Made by a program: the position numbers and the translations under genes
The notes under the pieces: model-generated
What the model saw: the letters and a program-made list of their open reading frames with translations, nothing else
What the model was told of the DNA's origin: nothing
The model's database searches: none
Assembly (NCBI RefSeq): GCF_013822795.1
Contig: NZ_PNLB01000024.1
Coordinates: forward strand, 1 to 64,000
DNA length: 64,000 nucleotides
From: Phenylobacterium sp.
Lineage (GTDB): Bacteria; Pseudomonadota; Alphaproteobacteria; Caulobacterales; Caulobacteraceae
Direction: 5' to 3'
Shown here: positions 47,581-55,962 of the stretch, piece after piece
Layout: every line of letters begins with the position of its first letter
Position numbering within the stretch: the first letter of the stretch is position 1

Positions 47581-47595
47581 TTGACGCGAGGTCAA
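47581..47595. promoter_or_regulatory. TTGAC-N5-GTCAA dyad upstream of acyl-CoA dehydrogenases
   Basis: A perfect 5-bp inverted repeat, TTGAC-N5-GTCAA, lies 80-94 bp before the first acyl-CoA dehydrogenase start and 50 bp from the divergent gene start. The TTGACG half could also serve as a -35 element. It may be an operator of a fatty-acid responsive regulator. Confidence 0.35.
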
Positions 47596-47674
47596 TCTTT
47601 CCAAGGCGCGCACGGTGCGTATGGTGGCCGCCAGCAAGCATCAACCGGCCGCATAGACGGCGGAATGGGCGGAA

Positions 47675-48796
47675 ATGAATTTCGACTTTTCGGACGACCA
47701 GAAGTTCCTGAAGAACGAGGCGCGCAAGTTCCTCGACGCCAACTGCCCGACCACGCGGGTGCGCAAGGTGCTCGACGACGACGCCAAGGCCTATGACGCC
47801 GACCTCTGGAAGGCGGTGGCCGGGCAGGGCTGGCTCGGGGCTGCGATCCCGGAGGCGCACGGCGGCCTGGGCCTGGGCCATCTTGAGCTTTGCGTCATCG
47901 CCGAGGAATTGGGTCGGGCGGTGGCGCCGATCCCGTTCGCCTCGACGGTCTACTTCTTGGCTGAGGCGATCATGTTGGCCGGCGACGACCAACAGAAGGC
48001 CGAGCTTCTGCCGAAGATCGCCGCCGGCGAACTGATCGGCGCGATCGCCACGTCCGAGGGGCCCGGCGTCGTCACCGCCTCCAACCTCCAGGCCAGCGTC
48101 GTCGACGGCAAGCTGAGCGGCGTGAAGGTGCCGGTGACCGACGGCGACATCGCCGACGTCGCCCTGGTGCTGGCCAAGGAGAATGGCAAGGCCGGCCTGT
48201 TCCTCGTCGATCTGAGCGATGCGGCGGTGGTGCGCGAAGCGGTCAAGACGCTCGATCCGACCCGCGATGCGGCCAAGCTGACCTTCAAGGGCGCGCCGGC
48301 CCGGCGTCTGGGCGCCGCCGGCGAGGGCTTCGAGCTGGTCGAACAGATCTTTGACCGTGCGGCCGTGCTGCTGGCCTTTGAACAGACCGGCGGCGCCGAC
48401 CGCTGCCTGGAGATGGCCAAGGAGTATGCGATGGAGCGCTACGCCTTCGGCCGCCTCATCGCCTCCTACCAGGCGATCAAGCACAAGCTTGCCGACATGT
48501 ACGTCAAGAACGAGCTTTCGCGTTCGAACGCCTACTACGGCGCCTGGGCGCTGAACACGAACGCGCAGGAGCTGCCGGTCGCCGCCAGCGCCGCCCGCAT
48601 CGCCGCCAGCGAGGCCTACTGGTTCGGCTCCAAGGAGAACATCCAGACTCACGGCGGGATCGGCTTCACCTGGGAAATGGACTGCCATCTGCACTACCGG
48701 CGCTCGCGCCAGCTCTCGCTCGTGGCCGGCGCCCCGCGCGTTTGGAAAGAGCGTCTCGTCAGCCACCTTGAACGCCGCAACGTCGAAGCCGCCTAA
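47675..48796 (+). CDS. Acyl-CoA dehydrogenase
   Basis: A 373-residue flavoprotein of the acyl-CoA dehydrogenase family. The N-terminal helical domain starts MNFDFSDDQKFLKNEARKFL. The middle has the ATSEGPGVV region and the C-terminal domain has FGRLIASYQAIKHKLADMY and GGIGFTWEMDCHLHYRRSR. It oxidises acyl-CoA substrates to enoyl-CoA, passing electrons to ETF. It is 14 bp upstream of a second, related dehydrogenase, so the two probably form a pair like the small and large pimeloyl-CoA dehydrogenase subunits. Substrate is not determined. Confidence 0.93.
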   Translation: MNFDFSDDQKFLKNEARKFLDANCPTTRVRKVLDDDAKAYDADLWKAVAGQGWLGAAIPEAHGGLGLGHLELCVIAEELGRAVAPIPFASTVYFLAEAIMLAGDDQQKAELLPKIAAGELIGAIATSEGPGVVTASNLQASVVDGKLSGVKVPVTDGDIADVALVLAKENGKAGLFLVDLSDAAVVREAVKTLDPTRDAAKLTFKGAPARRLGAAGEGFELVEQIFDRAAVLLAFEQTGGADRCLEMAKEYAMERYAFGRLIASYQAIKHKLADMYVKNELSRSNAYYGAWALNTNAQELPVAASAARIAASEAYWFGSKENIQTHGGIGFTWEMDCHLHYRRSRQLSLVAGAPRVWKERLVSHLERRNVEAA

Positions 48797-48810
48797 GGGA
48801 GAGCAGGATC

Positions 48811-50040
48811 ATGGATTTCAACGACACTCCCGAAGAAGCCGCCTACCGCAAGCAGGTCCGCGATTGGCTCGAGGCCAACGCCCCCAAGGCGCGCGAAGGT
48901 TCTGCCGATCCCGAGGCCGGTGACGGCATGGCCGCTTCCAAGGCCTGGCAGGCCAAGAAGGCTGCGGCCGGCTATGCCTGCATCACCTGGCCCAAGGAAT
49001 GGGGCGGGCAGGGCGGGACGCCGGTGCAGCAGGTGATCTTCAACCAGGAAGAAGCCAAGCACCCGATTCCGGGCAACCCGTTCCAGATCGGCCTGGGCAT
49101 GTGCGTGCCCACGGTGATGACCTTCGCCGACGAGGCGACCAAGAAGCGCTTCGTCGGGCCGGCCCTGCGCGGCGAGGAAATCTGGAGCCAGCTCTTCTCC
49201 GAGCCGTCCGGCGGTTCGGACGTCGCGGCCTCGCGCACCAAGGCCGAACGGGTCGACGACGGCTCGGGCGACTGGGTGATAAACGGCCAGAAGGTGTGGA
49301 CGACCGGCGCCCAGTTTTCCGACTACGGCATTGTAATCGTTCGGACAAATCCGGACGTGCCGAAGCACAAGGGCCTGACGATGTTCTGGCTCGACCTCAA
49401 GGATCCGGGGGTCGAGGTCAAGCCAATCCACCAGATGTCGGGCGGGTCGGGCTTCAACGAGGTGTTCTTCACCAACGTGCGGGTCAAGGACAGCCAGCGG
49501 CTCGGCGCCGAGGGCGACGGCTGGAAGGTCAGCCTGGTCACCCTGATGAACGAGCGCCTGGCGGTCGGCGGCGCCACTGGCGCGGGCTGGAGCCAGTTCA
49601 TGGAAACGGCGCGCAAGACGCCGGGCCTGGACGGCGCCTCGGCGCTGCAGGATCAGTCGCTGCGTGAGAAGCTGGCCGACTGGTACGTCCAGGCGGAGGG
49701 TCTGAAGCACACCCGCAACCGAACCATGACCGCTCTGTCGCGCGGTCAGACCCCGGGGCCGGAAAGCTCGATCGGTAAGATCATCTCGGCCGTGCAGATG
49801 CAGGAACTCGCCAACACCGCGGTCGAGATGCTCGACCAGTACGGGATCATCAATGACGGCGAACTGGCTCCGCTGGACGCCGCGTTCCACTGGTCGCTGA
49901 TGTTCGCGCCGGGCTTGCGGATCGCCGGCGGCACCGACGAGATCCTGCGCAACATCATCGCCGAGCGGGTGCTGGGCCTGCCCGGGGACATCCGCGTCGA
50001 CAAGGACGTGCCGTTCAAGGACATGCCCACCGGTCGCTAG
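48811..50040 (+). CDS. Acyl-CoA dehydrogenase
   Basis: A 409-residue acyl-CoA dehydrogenase, starting at ATG 48811 behind GGGAGAGCAGG. Motifs include TWPKEWGGQGG, LFSEPSGGSDVA, the FAD-region INGQKVWTTGAQ and the C-terminal GGTDEILRNIIAERVLGLP. It is related to the preceding 373-residue protein, with which it probably forms a heteromeric enzyme (pimeloyl-CoA dehydrogenase large-subunit type). A strong terminator follows. Substrate is unknown; degradation of branched or cyclic acids is common for such pairs in Caulobacterales. Confidence 0.95.
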   Translation: MDFNDTPEEAAYRKQVRDWLEANAPKAREGSADPEAGDGMAASKAWQAKKAAAGYACITWPKEWGGQGGTPVQQVIFNQEEAKHPIPGNPFQIGLGMCVPTVMTFADEATKKRFVGPALRGEEIWSQLFSEPSGGSDVAASRTKAERVDDGSGDWVINGQKVWTTGAQFSDYGIVIVRTNPDVPKHKGLTMFWLDLKDPGVEVKPIHQMSGGSGFNEVFFTNVRVKDSQRLGAEGDGWKVSLVTLMNERLAVGGATGAGWSQFMETARKTPGLDGASALQDQSLREKLADWYVQAEGLKHTRNRTMTALSRGQTPGPESSIGKIISAVQMQELANTAVEMLDQYGIINDGELAPLDAAFHWSLMFAPGLRIAGGTDEILRNIIAERVLGLPGDIRVDKDVPFKDMPTGR

Positions 50041-50080
50041 GAACTGGACGCCGACGAGTTGGGAGGCGTTCCGGCCTTGA

Positions 50081-50110
50081 AGGCTCCCCGCGAGGGGAGC
50101 CTTTCTTTTT
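50081..50110. terminator. Rho-independent terminator after acyl-CoA dehydrogenases
   Basis: A perfect 9-bp stem (50081-50089 pairing with 50094-50102) with a GCGA loop runs into TTCTTTTT. It lies 40 bp after the stop codon of the second dehydrogenase and close to the convergent glycosyltransferase stop at 50121. Confidence 0.88.
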
Positions 50111-50120
50111 GGGCCGGCGA

Positions 50121-51341
50121 TCAGGCCCGCATGGGGACGATCTCGACGGCGCTGCGCTGCGCGACCAGCTCGCCATAGAGCCTGGTCAGGCCCTCGAAAG
50201 TGTTGTCCCAGCGGTGGCGCTGCTCGGCGCGGCGTCGCGCGGCGCGCTTCACGTGGCCGAGGTCGCGGGCGAACAGCGCCTCGATCGCCTCGGCCATGCC
50301 GGCCGGATCGACGCTGGCGGCGCGCTGGCCGACGTGTTCGTCAATCAGTTCGGAGATGCCGCCGCGCGAGGGGCCGACCACCGGCAGGCCGGCGGCCAGA
50401 GCCTCCAGCACCACCAGGCCGAAGGGTTCGTTCTCGTTGGCGTGCACCAGGGCGTCGCAGCTGGCGATCACCCCGGCCAGTTTCACCGGGTCGCGCTCAT
50501 AGCCCATCGGGATCACCCGCGGCGAATAGTGGGCGTCCTTGGCGGCGCCGACCAGCAGCAGGTAGTAGGGCGCGCCGAGGCGCTCGACCGCGCAGATCAG
50601 GCTCTCGATGTTCTTCTCGCGCGCCGGACGTCCGGCGAACACCAGTAGCCGCGCATCCGCCGGCAAGCCGAGGCGCTTCTTCAGACGGTCGCTGTCGGCC
50701 CGGCCGGGGTGGAACAGATCGGTGTCGACGCCCAGCATCTGCACGCTGACCTTCTCGACCCCGGCCTCAGACAGCCGCTGGGCGATGTGGCGGCTGGGGG
50801 CGACGACGCGGTCGAAGCGTTGGAAGGTCGCCGCCCAGTGCTTCATCGCCGGGGCCTCGGCCCATTCGCCGAAGTGCAGGGCGGCCAGGGCGGCGGCGTC
50901 CGTATGGCAGAAGCCGACCACCGGCACGCCCAGGGCCTCGCCGGCGTCCAGCGCCGCATGACCGGGGACGAACATGTCGCCGGCTTCGATGATATCGGGC
51001 TCCAGCATCCGGATCACGGTTTCCCACTTCGTGGTCGAGGCGGGCATCCGGTAGCCGTCGCCGAACGGTAGTCGGGCGGCCGCGACGCTGACGATGCCGT
51101 GGGCCGCCAGGCCCGTGGTCGGACCAGGCACGACCAGGGTGTGGCTGATGTCGGGGCGACGTTTGCCCAGCCAGTCGCGCTTTTGATGCAGGTAGCGTTT
51201 CACGCCGCCCGAACGCGGCGCGTACATCATGGTGGTGTCGATAAGGTGGAAACCCATGCGACCCGGAGCACCAAAATGCGGAGCTTCAATCGGGTCTAGT
51301 CGTATCAGATTCTCAGAGCGCGAGTCGGTGACGTCGAACAC
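50121..51341 (-). CDS. Glycosyltransferase family 4 (GT-B) protein
   Basis: A 406-residue GT-B fold glycosyltransferase. The N-terminal domain has a SGGVKRYL acceptor-side loop. The C-terminal donor domain has LLVFAGRPAREKNIESLI and the E-x7-E signature ENEPFGLVVLEALAAGLPVV. The start could be M29 (51257) if the first 28 residues are not translated. It is a retaining enzyme probably acting on glycolipid or polysaccharide at the cytoplasmic face. It lies downstream of the von Willebrand factor A gene on the same strand, with a 129-bp gap, and no other polysaccharide genes are near. Confidence 0.9.
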   Translation of the reverse strand: MFDVTDSRSENLIRLDPIEAPHFGAPGRMGFHLIDTTMMYAPRSGGVKRYLHQKRDWLGKRRPDISHTLVVPGPTTGLAAHGIVSVAAARLPFGDGYRMPASTTKWETVIRMLEPDIIEAGDMFVPGHAALDAGEALGVPVVGFCHTDAAALAALHFGEWAEAPAMKHWAATFQRFDRVVAPSRHIAQRLSEAGVEKVSVQMLGVDTDLFHPGRADSDRLKKRLGLPADARLLVFAGRPAREKNIESLICAVERLGAPYYLLLVGAAKDAHYSPRVIPMGYERDPVKLAGVIASCDALVHANENEPFGLVVLEALAAGLPVVGPSRGGISELIDEHVGQRAASVDPAGMAEAIEALFARDLGHVKRAARRRAEQRHRWDNTFEGLTRLYGELVAQRSAVEIVPMRA

Positions 51342-51427
51342 TCGCCGCCTCCCTCTTGTTTGGACCCAGGGCTAACGAACGGGCGAGGGATTTGGTTTCT
51401 TACAGTTTTCGCGCGTCAGGCGAACTG

Positions 51428-51462
51428 GCGCAGACCCGCGCCATCTGGCGGCGGGCCTGCGC
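51428..51462 (-). terminator. Possible hairpin after the von Willebrand A gene
   Basis: GCGCAG at 51428-51433 pairs with CTGCGC at 51457-51462, with a further GC stem inside interrupted by a bulge. It sits just after the vWA stop codon. No T run follows, so it may be a Rho-dependent or mRNA-protecting structure. Confidence 0.3.
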
Positions 51463-51470
51463 GCGGCAGG

Positions 51471-53261
51471 TCAGTCAGCGCGCGGTTGGCTCTCCCCAGC
51501 GGCGCGGACCAGCTGCACGAACTCGGCTCGGATCCCATAGGGGTCATCCCCGCGGGCGCCCTGCGCCAGGGCGCTGACGTCGCTCCAACCGTAGGCAGCG
51601 TCGACGCGCGGGTCAGCCTTGAGCATCTGCCCGAAGGCGGCGACGGCCAGCGCCCAGCGGGTCGCCTCGGGCGCGGCCTGAACGGTCGGATAGGCGTCGC
51701 GGGCCCCGATCGGCCGCTCGATCAGGTTTGAGACCGCGCCTCCGGGCAGCTTGTAGCGGACCTTCAAGAACGCCAGCTCGCTCGCTGCGCTCGGCGCCGC
51801 CGACGGCCGCGCCGAACTGTAGCGCAGGGGATCGCTCGAGCCGCGCGCGCCGGCCGGTGTGATCTCGTAGAGCGCCGTCACCGAGGCGCGGGACCCGACC
51901 TCGCCAGCGTCGACCTGATCATTGTTGAAGTCCTCTCGCTGCAGCATCCGCGTCTCATAGCCGATCAGCCGGTACTCGCTGACGGCGGCCGGATTGAACT
52001 CGACCTGGATCTTCACGTCGTCGGCGATCGGGAACAGGGAACGGGCGAAGTCGTCGCGCAGCAGCTTGCGCGCCTCGTTGAGGGTGTCGATGTAGGCCGC
52101 CGTGCCGTTTCCGTTCTGGGCCAGGGTCTGCATCATCACGTCGTTGTAGTTGCCGCGACCGAAGCCGTAGACCGAGAGATAAGTCCCTTCCTTGCGCTTG
52201 GCGGCGACCAGATCCTTGAGCTTGGTCGGGTCGGCGACCCCGACGTTGAAGTCGCCGTCGGTCATCAGGATCACACGGTTGACCGATTTCGGATCGAAGT
52301 TCTGACGGGCGAGATCATAGGCGAGCTTCAGGCCCTCGCCGCCGGCCGTGGAGCCGCCGGCCCGCATGGCGCCGAGCGCGCAGCGCACCTTCAGCTTGTT
52401 GCGACCGTCGGTTGGGGAAAGCACCGCGCCGGCCGAACCGGCGTAGGCGACGATGGCCACGCGATCCTGCGGCCGCAACTGGTCGACCAGCAGGTTCAGC
52501 GACTTGATCGCCAATGGCAGCCGGTCCTCGCTCCACATCGAGCCGGAGGTGTCGACCAGGAACACCAGGTTAAGCGGCGGCTCGGCCTTGCGCGGCAGAT
52601 CATAGCCCTGCAGTCCGATGTGGACGATCCGCCGCTCCTTCGCCCAGGGCGAGGGGGTGACGGCCACATAGGGCCGGAACGGCGTGGCGCGGTCGGCCGG
52701 CTGTGCGTAGCCGTAGTCGAAGTAGTTGATCATCTCCTCGACGCGGACAGCGTCGCTCGGCGGCCGCGAGCCGTCGTTCAGGAACCGCCGCACATTGGCG
52801 TAGGAGGCGGTGTCCACGTCGACCGAGAAGGTGGAGACCGGCTCCTCGGCCACGCGCTTGATCGGATTGGACTGGGCGCCGGGATAGCGCTCGGTGTCGA
52901 CGTGCGGGCGGACCGCCGATCCGGTGACGACGAGCGGGCGGCTTGGCGGGGACTCGGGCGGCGCGATCCGGTGTTGGACCGGTGGAACCGGCAGCGGCGG
53001 GATCTGCGGAAGCGCCTCGGCCGCGCGAGGCGAGGGCATAGGCGGCGGGGCGGGCATCGGCGCGGCGCGATAGGCATGGCGAGGGAGCCCGCCGCCATAC
53101 CCCGTCGGCTGTGGTGAAAAGCCCAGCGCCTCGCAGGCGGCCGCCGTTGGCGCGCCGTCGCGGACGGCCGGCTGGGCCAGCGGCGCGGTGGGGGCGGAGA
53201 GCGCGGTCAGCGCCGCCAGACTGGTGACGGAGGCGCTACGCAACATCTTCTGCACTGTCAT
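51471..53261 (-). CDS. Secreted von Willebrand factor A-domain protein (YfbK-like)
   Basis: With the start at ATG 53261 the protein has 596 residues and a signal peptide with a core around SVTSLAALTALSAPTAPLAQ. An in-frame start 69 bp upstream gives an extra basic N-terminus. The mature N-terminal 100 residues are Pro-rich. The YfbK-type N-terminal domain has FSVDVDTASYANVRRFL and VRVEEMINYFDY. The von Willebrand A domain has the MIDAS start LVFLVDTSGSMW. A C-terminal DUF3520-like domain (FLKVRYKLPGG; ALAVAAFGQMLK) ends it. It is probably a periplasmic or surface-attached metal-dependent adhesion or scaffolding protein. Its promoter faces that of the TonB-dependent receptor across a region with two dyads. 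Confidence 0.88.
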   Translation of the reverse strand: MTVQKMLRSASVTSLAALTALSAPTAPLAQPAVRDGAPTAAACEALGFSPQPTGYGGGLPRHAYRAAPMPAPPPMPSPRAAEALPQIPPLPVPPVQHRIAPPESPPSRPLVVTGSAVRPHVDTERYPGAQSNPIKRVAEEPVSTFSVDVDTASYANVRRFLNDGSRPPSDAVRVEEMINYFDYGYAQPADRATPFRPYVAVTPSPWAKERRIVHIGLQGYDLPRKAEPPLNLVFLVDTSGSMWSEDRLPLAIKSLNLLVDQLRPQDRVAIVAYAGSAGAVLSPTDGRNKLKVRCALGAMRAGGSTAGGEGLKLAYDLARQNFDPKSVNRVILMTDGDFNVGVADPTKLKDLVAAKRKEGTYLSVYGFGRGNYNDVMMQTLAQNGNGTAAYIDTLNEARKLLRDDFARSLFPIADDVKIQVEFNPAAVSEYRLIGYETRMLQREDFNNDQVDAGEVGSRASVTALYEITPAGARGSSDPLRYSSARPSAAPSAASELAFLKVRYKLPGGAVSNLIERPIGARDAYPTVQAAPEATRWALAVAAFGQMLKADPRVDAAYGWSDVSALAQGARGDDPYGIRAEFVQLVRAAGESQPRAD

Positions 53262-53365
53262 GGCGAACCTCTCGATAGCTCCATGGCCCAGCTTGGCGCG
53301 CTGGCTGCGGCGAAATGTCGGCGTCATCACGACGCAGGCGAGGCATCACAACCGCGTCAGATTGA

Positions 53366-53380
53366 TGCGAATGGGTCGCA
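53366..53380. promoter_or_regulatory. TGCGA-N5-TCGCA dyad (copy 1)
   Basis: Perfect 5-bp inverted repeat in the vWA / TonB-receptor intergenic region, 105 bp upstream of the vWA start. It has the same half-sites and spacing as copy 2 at 53413-53427, 47 bp away. The architecture is that of a Fur-family iron-responsive operator. Confidence 0.6.
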
Positions 53381-53412
53381 GGAGCGATTGCATCTGAGCT
53401 TGAGCGTGTTAG

Positions 53413-53427
53413 TGCGACTAAATCGCA
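53413..53427. promoter_or_regulatory. TGCGA-N5-TCGCA dyad (copy 2)
   Basis: Second copy with identical half-sites and N5 spacing, 26-40 bp upstream of the TTG start of the TonB-dependent receptor, so in the likely promoter. Iron control through a Fur-like protein is inferred from the receptor context. Confidence 0.62.
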
Positions 53428-53452
53428 TGTAGCTTAAGTGTAGGGGATAGCT

Positions 53453-55648
53453 TTGTTAGCGCCGATTACCCGTGCCCTGATGAGGACCAGCGCGGGCGTT
53501 TGCCTCGCCTTTTCGGGCGGAGCCGCTTTTGCGGAGGTCGAGACCGAAGATCGGCGCAAGGCCCCAGCCGCCCGTGCAGTCAGCGTTGAGAGTGCGGCCA
53601 GCGACGCCAATGACGTCGAAGGCGTTGTCGTCACCGCCGCCGGCTTCGAGCAAAAGATTGTCGATGCGCCGGCGAGCGTGACCGTCATCTCCCGCACCGA
53701 GCTTCAGCAGATGCGGGCGACCAATCTGGCCGAAGTGCTTTCGACCGTGGAAGGCGTCGACGTTGGGGGTGCGGTCGGCAAGACCGGGGGCCTCAACATC
53801 AACATCCGCGGCATGGGCAGCGATTACACGCTGATCCTCGTCGACGGTCGCCGTCAAAACACCGCCGGCAGCGTGACGCCGAACGGCTTTGGCGAGACCT
53901 CGACCAGCTTCCTGCCGCCGGTCAGCGCAATCGAGCGCATCGAGGTGGTGCGCGGGCCGGTCTCGACGCTCTACGGCTCGGACGCCATGGGCGGCGTCGT
54001 CAACATCATCACCCGCAAGGTCGGCGAGACCTGGGGCGGCTCGGTCACCCTGGACGGCACGATCCAGAGCGACGACGAGTTCGGCGATCTCTATGGCGGC
54101 AACGTCTACGCCAGCGGCCCGCTGGTCCCGGGCATGCTCGGCCTGACGCTACGCGGCTCGTTCGTCGACCGTCAGGCCTCGAGCCTGACCTTCACCAGCG
54201 TGAACGGCCAGGACCTGCCGGTCGCCGGTTTCGGCCGCAGCCCGACCAAGAGCGAGATCCGCGGCTACGGCGCGCGGCTGAGCTGGACGCCGACCGACGA
54301 CATGGACTTCTGGCTGGACGCCGACGTCGGAACCCAGTGGTACGACAACTCCAAGGGCCAGATGGGCACCAATACCGTGGCCGGCGGCTACGGCGACGCC
54401 CTGGAGTTCAATCGCCAGCAGTACGCCCTGGCGCACAATTGGCGCCTGCCGTTCGGGGTGCTGGAAAGCAACCTCTCGCGCGGCATCACCGAGACCAAGG
54501 GGCGGATCATTCCCAACGGCGTCCGCGGCGCCGGCGGCCCCCGGACGCTGGAGTCGACCAACACCATTTTCGACACCAAGTTCTACTCGCAATGGCGCAA
54601 CCACACCTTCACCGTGGGCGGCCAGTACTGGGACGCCGAGATGATCGACGGCGTCGCTCCCGGCGCCTTCGAGCACCAGCAATGGGCGATCTACGCGGAA
54701 GACGAGTGGCGCTTCACCGAGACCCTCGCCCTGACCGTCGGCGCGCGACATGACGACCACAGCAAGTTCGGCGGGCACTTCAGTCCGCGCGCCTATCTGG
54801 TCTGGAACCCCAATGAGCACTGGACGCTGAAGGGCGGCGTCAGCCAGGGCTTCAAGACCCCGCGCCTCGAGCAGTTGGCCAGCGGCATTAACGGCTTCGG
54901 CGCACAGGGTCGTCTGCCGCTGCTGGGCACCCCGACCCTGACGCCGGAGACCAGCACCAGCAGCGAGATCGGCGTCTACTACGACAATCTGCAGGGCTTC
55001 TCGGCGAACCTCACGGTCTTCGACAACCAGTTCAAGGACAAGATCGCCACCGGCGTCCCGGTCAGCAACTGCAGTGCTGGGATGACCCAGGCCCAGTACA
55101 ATTCGGGAGCGGGTCGCCCGGCGGGCTGCGTCGATGTCGGCTTCTTCCCCGGCTATCCGACCTTCGGTCAGAGCGTGAACATCGACGAGGCGATCACCCG
55201 CGGCGTCGAGACCGCCATGCGTCTGCGGTTCCTGGACGCCTGGACCCTCAACGCCAACTACACCTACACCGACAGCGAGCAGAAAAGCGGGGCCTCGGCC
55301 GGCCAGAAGCTGACCGACACGCCCGAGCACATGGCCAACGCCGACCTGCGCTGGAACGCTACCGGCCGGCTGACCGCCTGGCTGCGCGGCGAGTACCGCA
55401 GCGAGCGGTTCCGCAGCGACGCCCCGGCGCGAGCCGCGCTCGGCGACTTCAAGGCCTACAGCCTGTTCCACGTCGGCGGATCGTTCCAGGTGACCGAGCG
55501 CGTGACGGTTAACGCCACGATCTACAACCTGCTCGACAAGGACTTCGTGCGCCTGCTGCCCTATGGCTCGCCGGTCGCCTATGGCGCCGAGTACACCAAC
55601 AACCAGGAGCCACGGCGCCTGTGGCTGTCGGTGAAGGTCGACTTCTAG
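53453..55648 (+). CDS. TonB-dependent outer membrane receptor
   Basis: A 731-residue receptor with signal peptide (hydrophobic core GVCLAFSGGAAFA, cleavage near EVET). The start is TTG 53453 behind TAGGGGAT; ATG 53480 is a possible alternative. The plug domain (about 55-165) has VVVTAAGFEQKIVDAPASVTV, LAEVLSTVEGVDVGG, NINIRGMGSDYTLILVDGRR and IERIEVVRGPVSTLYGSDAMG. The C-terminal barrel has about 22 strands and ends in F. The plug resembles FepA/CirA/BtuB-type siderophore or heme receptors. It imports its ligand using TonB energy. Two TGCGA-N5-TCGCA dyads upstream suggest iron regulation. A strong bidirectional terminator follows. Confidence 0.94.
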   Translation: MLAPITRALMRTSAGVCLAFSGGAAFAEVETEDRRKAPAARAVSVESAASDANDVEGVVVTAAGFEQKIVDAPASVTVISRTELQQMRATNLAEVLSTVEGVDVGGAVGKTGGLNINIRGMGSDYTLILVDGRRQNTAGSVTPNGFGETSTSFLPPVSAIERIEVVRGPVSTLYGSDAMGGVVNIITRKVGETWGGSVTLDGTIQSDDEFGDLYGGNVYASGPLVPGMLGLTLRGSFVDRQASSLTFTSVNGQDLPVAGFGRSPTKSEIRGYGARLSWTPTDDMDFWLDADVGTQWYDNSKGQMGTNTVAGGYGDALEFNRQQYALAHNWRLPFGVLESNLSRGITETKGRIIPNGVRGAGGPRTLESTNTIFDTKFYSQWRNHTFTVGGQYWDAEMIDGVAPGAFEHQQWAIYAEDEWRFTETLALTVGARHDDHSKFGGHFSPRAYLVWNPNEHWTLKGGVSQGFKTPRLEQLASGINGFGAQGRLPLLGTPTLTPETSTSSEIGVYYDNLQGFSANLTVFDNQFKDKIATGVPVSNCSAGMTQAQYNSGAGRPAGCVDVGFFPGYPTFGQSVNIDEAITRGVETAMRLRFLDAWTLNANYTYTDSEQKSGASAGQKLTDTPEHMANADLRWNATGRLTAWLRGEYRSERFRSDAPARAALGDFKAYSLFHVGGSFQVTERVTVNATIYNLLDKDFVRLLPYGSPVAYGAEYTNNQEPRRLWLSVKVDF

Positions 55649-55674
55649 CCAGACGCTCCCGCCACGCATGAGAA

Positions 55675-55699
55675 AGGCCGCGCCCGTCGGGCGCGGCCT
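55675..55699. terminator. Bidirectional hairpin terminator
   Basis: A perfect 11-bp GC stem (55675-55685 pairing with 55689-55699) with a 3-base loop lies between the convergent TonB-receptor and csbD genes. It is followed by CCTTTCG on the plus strand and preceded by an AAA run that gives T residues on the minus strand. Confidence 0.85.
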
Positions 55700-55719
55700 C
55701 CTTTCGTTGTCGGGCGCTG

Positions 55720-55905
55720 CTAGTGCTTCAGCGCGTCGCGCGCGGCGTCCTTGATGTCGCCGACACCCTTCTGAATCTTGCCTTCAGTCTTCTCAACGGC
55801 GCCCTCGGCCTCGAGTTTGCGGTTCCCGGTCGCCTTGCCGGCGGCCTGCTTGATGGAGCCGGCGGCTTCCTTGGCGGAGCCTTTGATCTGGTCCTTGTGC
55901 ATCAC
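55720..55905 (-). CDS. CsbD family stress protein
   Basis: A 61-residue hydrophilic protein of the CsbD family, rich in Lys, Ala, Gly and Glu: DQIKGSAKEAAGSIKQAAGK and EAEGAVEKTEGKIQKGVGD. Such proteins are induced by general stress, and their function is unknown. The start is Met1 or Met2. AAGGAG lies just before the start. An EcfG-type promoter lies upstream at 55933-55957. Confidence 0.93.
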   Translation of the reverse strand: MMHKDQIKGSAKEAAGSIKQAAGKATGNRKLEAEGAVEKTEGKIQKGVGDIKDAARDALKH

Positions 55906-55932
55906 GTACTCCTTACAACGCGTGCGAAGGAC

Positions 55933-55957
55933 TACGCGGGGCGGCCGCGAGGGTTCC
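55933..55957 (-). promoter_or_regulatory. EcfG-type promoter of csbD
   Basis: On the minus strand GGAAC, 16 bases, CGTA lie 28-52 bp upstream of the csbD start. The consensus of the alphaproteobacterial general stress sigma factor is GGAAC-N16/17-CGTT. Only one base differs, and the target gene is a typical regulon member. Confidence 0.7.
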
Positions 55958-55962
55958 CGACC

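Noticed and set aside
54149..55669. 506-codon open frame antisense to the TonB-dependent receptor
   Set aside because: Composition is Val/Gly/Ala/Arg-rich with no domain, and the receptor is unmistakable.
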